NCBI RefSeq assembly: GCF_001518015.1
Contig: NZ_LPUY01000074.1
Location: 152,834-216,833, forward strand
Length of the DNA: 64,000 nt
Reading direction: 5' to 3'
From: Tritonibacter horizontis
GTDB lineage: Bacteria; Pseudomonadota; Alphaproteobacteria; Rhodobacterales; Rhodobacteraceae
Position 1 is the first letter of the stretch. The number at the start of each line of letters is the position of its first letter. The notes under the pieces are model-generated. The model was not told the DNA's origin. It was given only the letters and a program-made list of their open reading frames with translations, and did not search any database. The translations under genes were made by a program, and so were the position numbers. This document shows positions 63,443 through 64,000 of this stretch, one piece after another.

Positions 63443-63908
63443 ACGTCCAGAAAATGACGTCGCACCGGTCAATCTTCTGCTTGTCGAAGACGACGATTTT
63501 GAAGCGGCCGCCGTGAAACGTGCCTTTTTGAAAGCGCGGATCAGCAATACGATCATCCGCGCCTCGGACGGCGAAGAAGCACTGGACATCCTCGAAGGCC
63601 GGCATCCGGAAAAATCAATCTCCAGCCCGTTGATTGCACTGGTTGACATCAACATGCCCAGGATGGGCGGGATGGAATTCATCGCGGAACTGCGCAAGCG
63701 GCCGCATCTGAGTAGCCTGATCTGCTTTGTTCTGACCACCTCCAGCGACCCCGATGATGTCTCCGAAGCCTATGCGCTGAACGTCGCAGGCTATATCGTC
63801 AAACAAACGGCGGGCGAAGATTTTTCCAACCTCTTGAACCTGCTCGGGGATTATTGGGTGACGGTGCAGATGCCCTGCTCCCCCGCGCCTCACCCTGTTC
63901 CGTCCTGA
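63432..63908 (+). CDS. Single-domain response regulator (Rcp1-like)
   Basis: A receiver-only protein of 158 residues, without DNA-binding or enzyme output. The acidic pocket is 'LLLVEDDDFEAAAV', the phosphorylated Asp is D72 in 'ALVDINMPRMGG', the Thr is T102 in 'CFVLTTSSDPDD' and the Lys is K124 in 'GYIVKQTAG'. The 'RAFLKARISNTIIRASDGEEALDIL' region, in parts, resembles regulators paired with phytochrome-type kinases. The ATG at 63432 has a GAGGAG site seven bases upstream and overlaps the kinase gene, so the pair is translationally coupled. The output must be a protein contact or a further phosphotransfer step, possibly in the next genes. Confidence 0.92.
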   Translation: MLLKRPENDVAPVNLLLVEDDDFEAAAVKRAFLKARISNTIIRASDGEEALDILEGRHPEKSISSPLIALVDINMPRMGGMEFIAELRKRPHLSSLICFVLTTSSDPDDVSEAYALNVAGYIVKQTAGEDFSNLLNLLGDYWVTVQMPCSPAPHPVPS

Positions 63909-64000
63909 CCCCACCCGTCGCCAGTGTTTGAAATCAGCCTGCTGCCCTGCTGGACGTCACCTTCGCGCGGCCCCCTTCCGATGGCGGGCGGGTCAGGGGG
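63909..64000. other. Right end of the window
   Basis: No gene start, RNA or terminator can be recognised in these last 92 bases. Confidence 0.4.

Overview
The window looks like chromosomal DNA of a marine alphaproteobacterium of the Rhodobacterales (Roseobacter group). The evidence is high GC and a typical gene set: the phosphotransferase ChpT of the CtrA relay, class II DAHP synthase, ornithine-lipid genes olsBA, a ribosomal protein L21 with a C-terminal extension, IalB and DUF882 proteins, TRAP and TAXI transport proteins, and a stand-alone pterin-binding methyltransferase of the kind used in a split methionine synthase. Assignment is from protein features only; there is no rRNA in the window. 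I found no insertion sequence, integrase or CRISPR array.

Layout. 0.15-5 kb: PAS_5 protein, DAHP synthase, a GlxA-type AraC regulator and a periplasmic PQQ-type sugar dehydrogenase. 5.1-10.3 kb: a complete branched-chain amino-acid type ABC importer (SBP, two ATPases, two permeases). 10.3-13.2 kb: HerA-like ATPase and IalB protein, separated by a region with two hairpin terminators that may hold a small RNA. 13.3-18.5 kb: envelope genes (a KAS II and dedicated ACP next to lpxD, an L,D-transpeptidase, a Tat-exported DUF882 peptidase), then tRNA-Arg(CCG). 18.9-25.4 kb: a TetR regulator facing an operon with a shikimate/quinate dehydrogenase, a DctPQM TRAP transporter and a two-domain 3-dehydroshikimate dehydratase. 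Together these would import shikimate or quinate and convert it to protocatechuate. 25.4-26.5 kb: two small overlapping genes resembling the head-spike base and spike fibre of the Rhodobacter gene transfer agent. 26.8-29.7 kb: enoyl-CoA hydratase, APH-type kinase and nitronate monooxygenase. 30-31.3 kb: aroQ translationally coupled to a LuxR-type regulator without a neighbouring luxI.

31.7-42.6 kb: housekeeping (tsf, rpsB, olsAB, DUF3553, chpT, proA, proB, obgE, a GNAT, rpmA, rplU, a DUF2059-like protein), then tRNA-Ser(CGA). 43.1-45.5 kb: one-carbon/methionine cluster (PF13769 small protein, methylenetetrahydrofolate reductase, pterin-binding methyltransferase). 45.7-48.9 kb: Ppx/GppA, RlmE and a BrkB membrane protein. 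49.2-54.3 kb: ABC ATPase, FtsX permease and AttH/CrtC-like lipocalin, converging on an orphan TAXI binding protein. 54.7-59 kb: the complete ugpBAEC glycerol-3-phosphate importer with a possible PHO box upstream. 59-64 kb: an unrecognised lysine-rich helical protein, a class II aldolase, and a membrane histidine kinase overlapping a single-domain response regulator.

The most notable items are the shikimate/quinate operon with its twin operators, the candidate gene-transfer-agent spike pair (in a genome that also encodes ChpT and a LuxR regulator, the kinds of regulators that control such agents), the unknown 275-residue protein, the possible small RNA near 12.2 kb, and three binding-protein genes each followed by a strong hairpin without a T-run before the downstream transporter genes.
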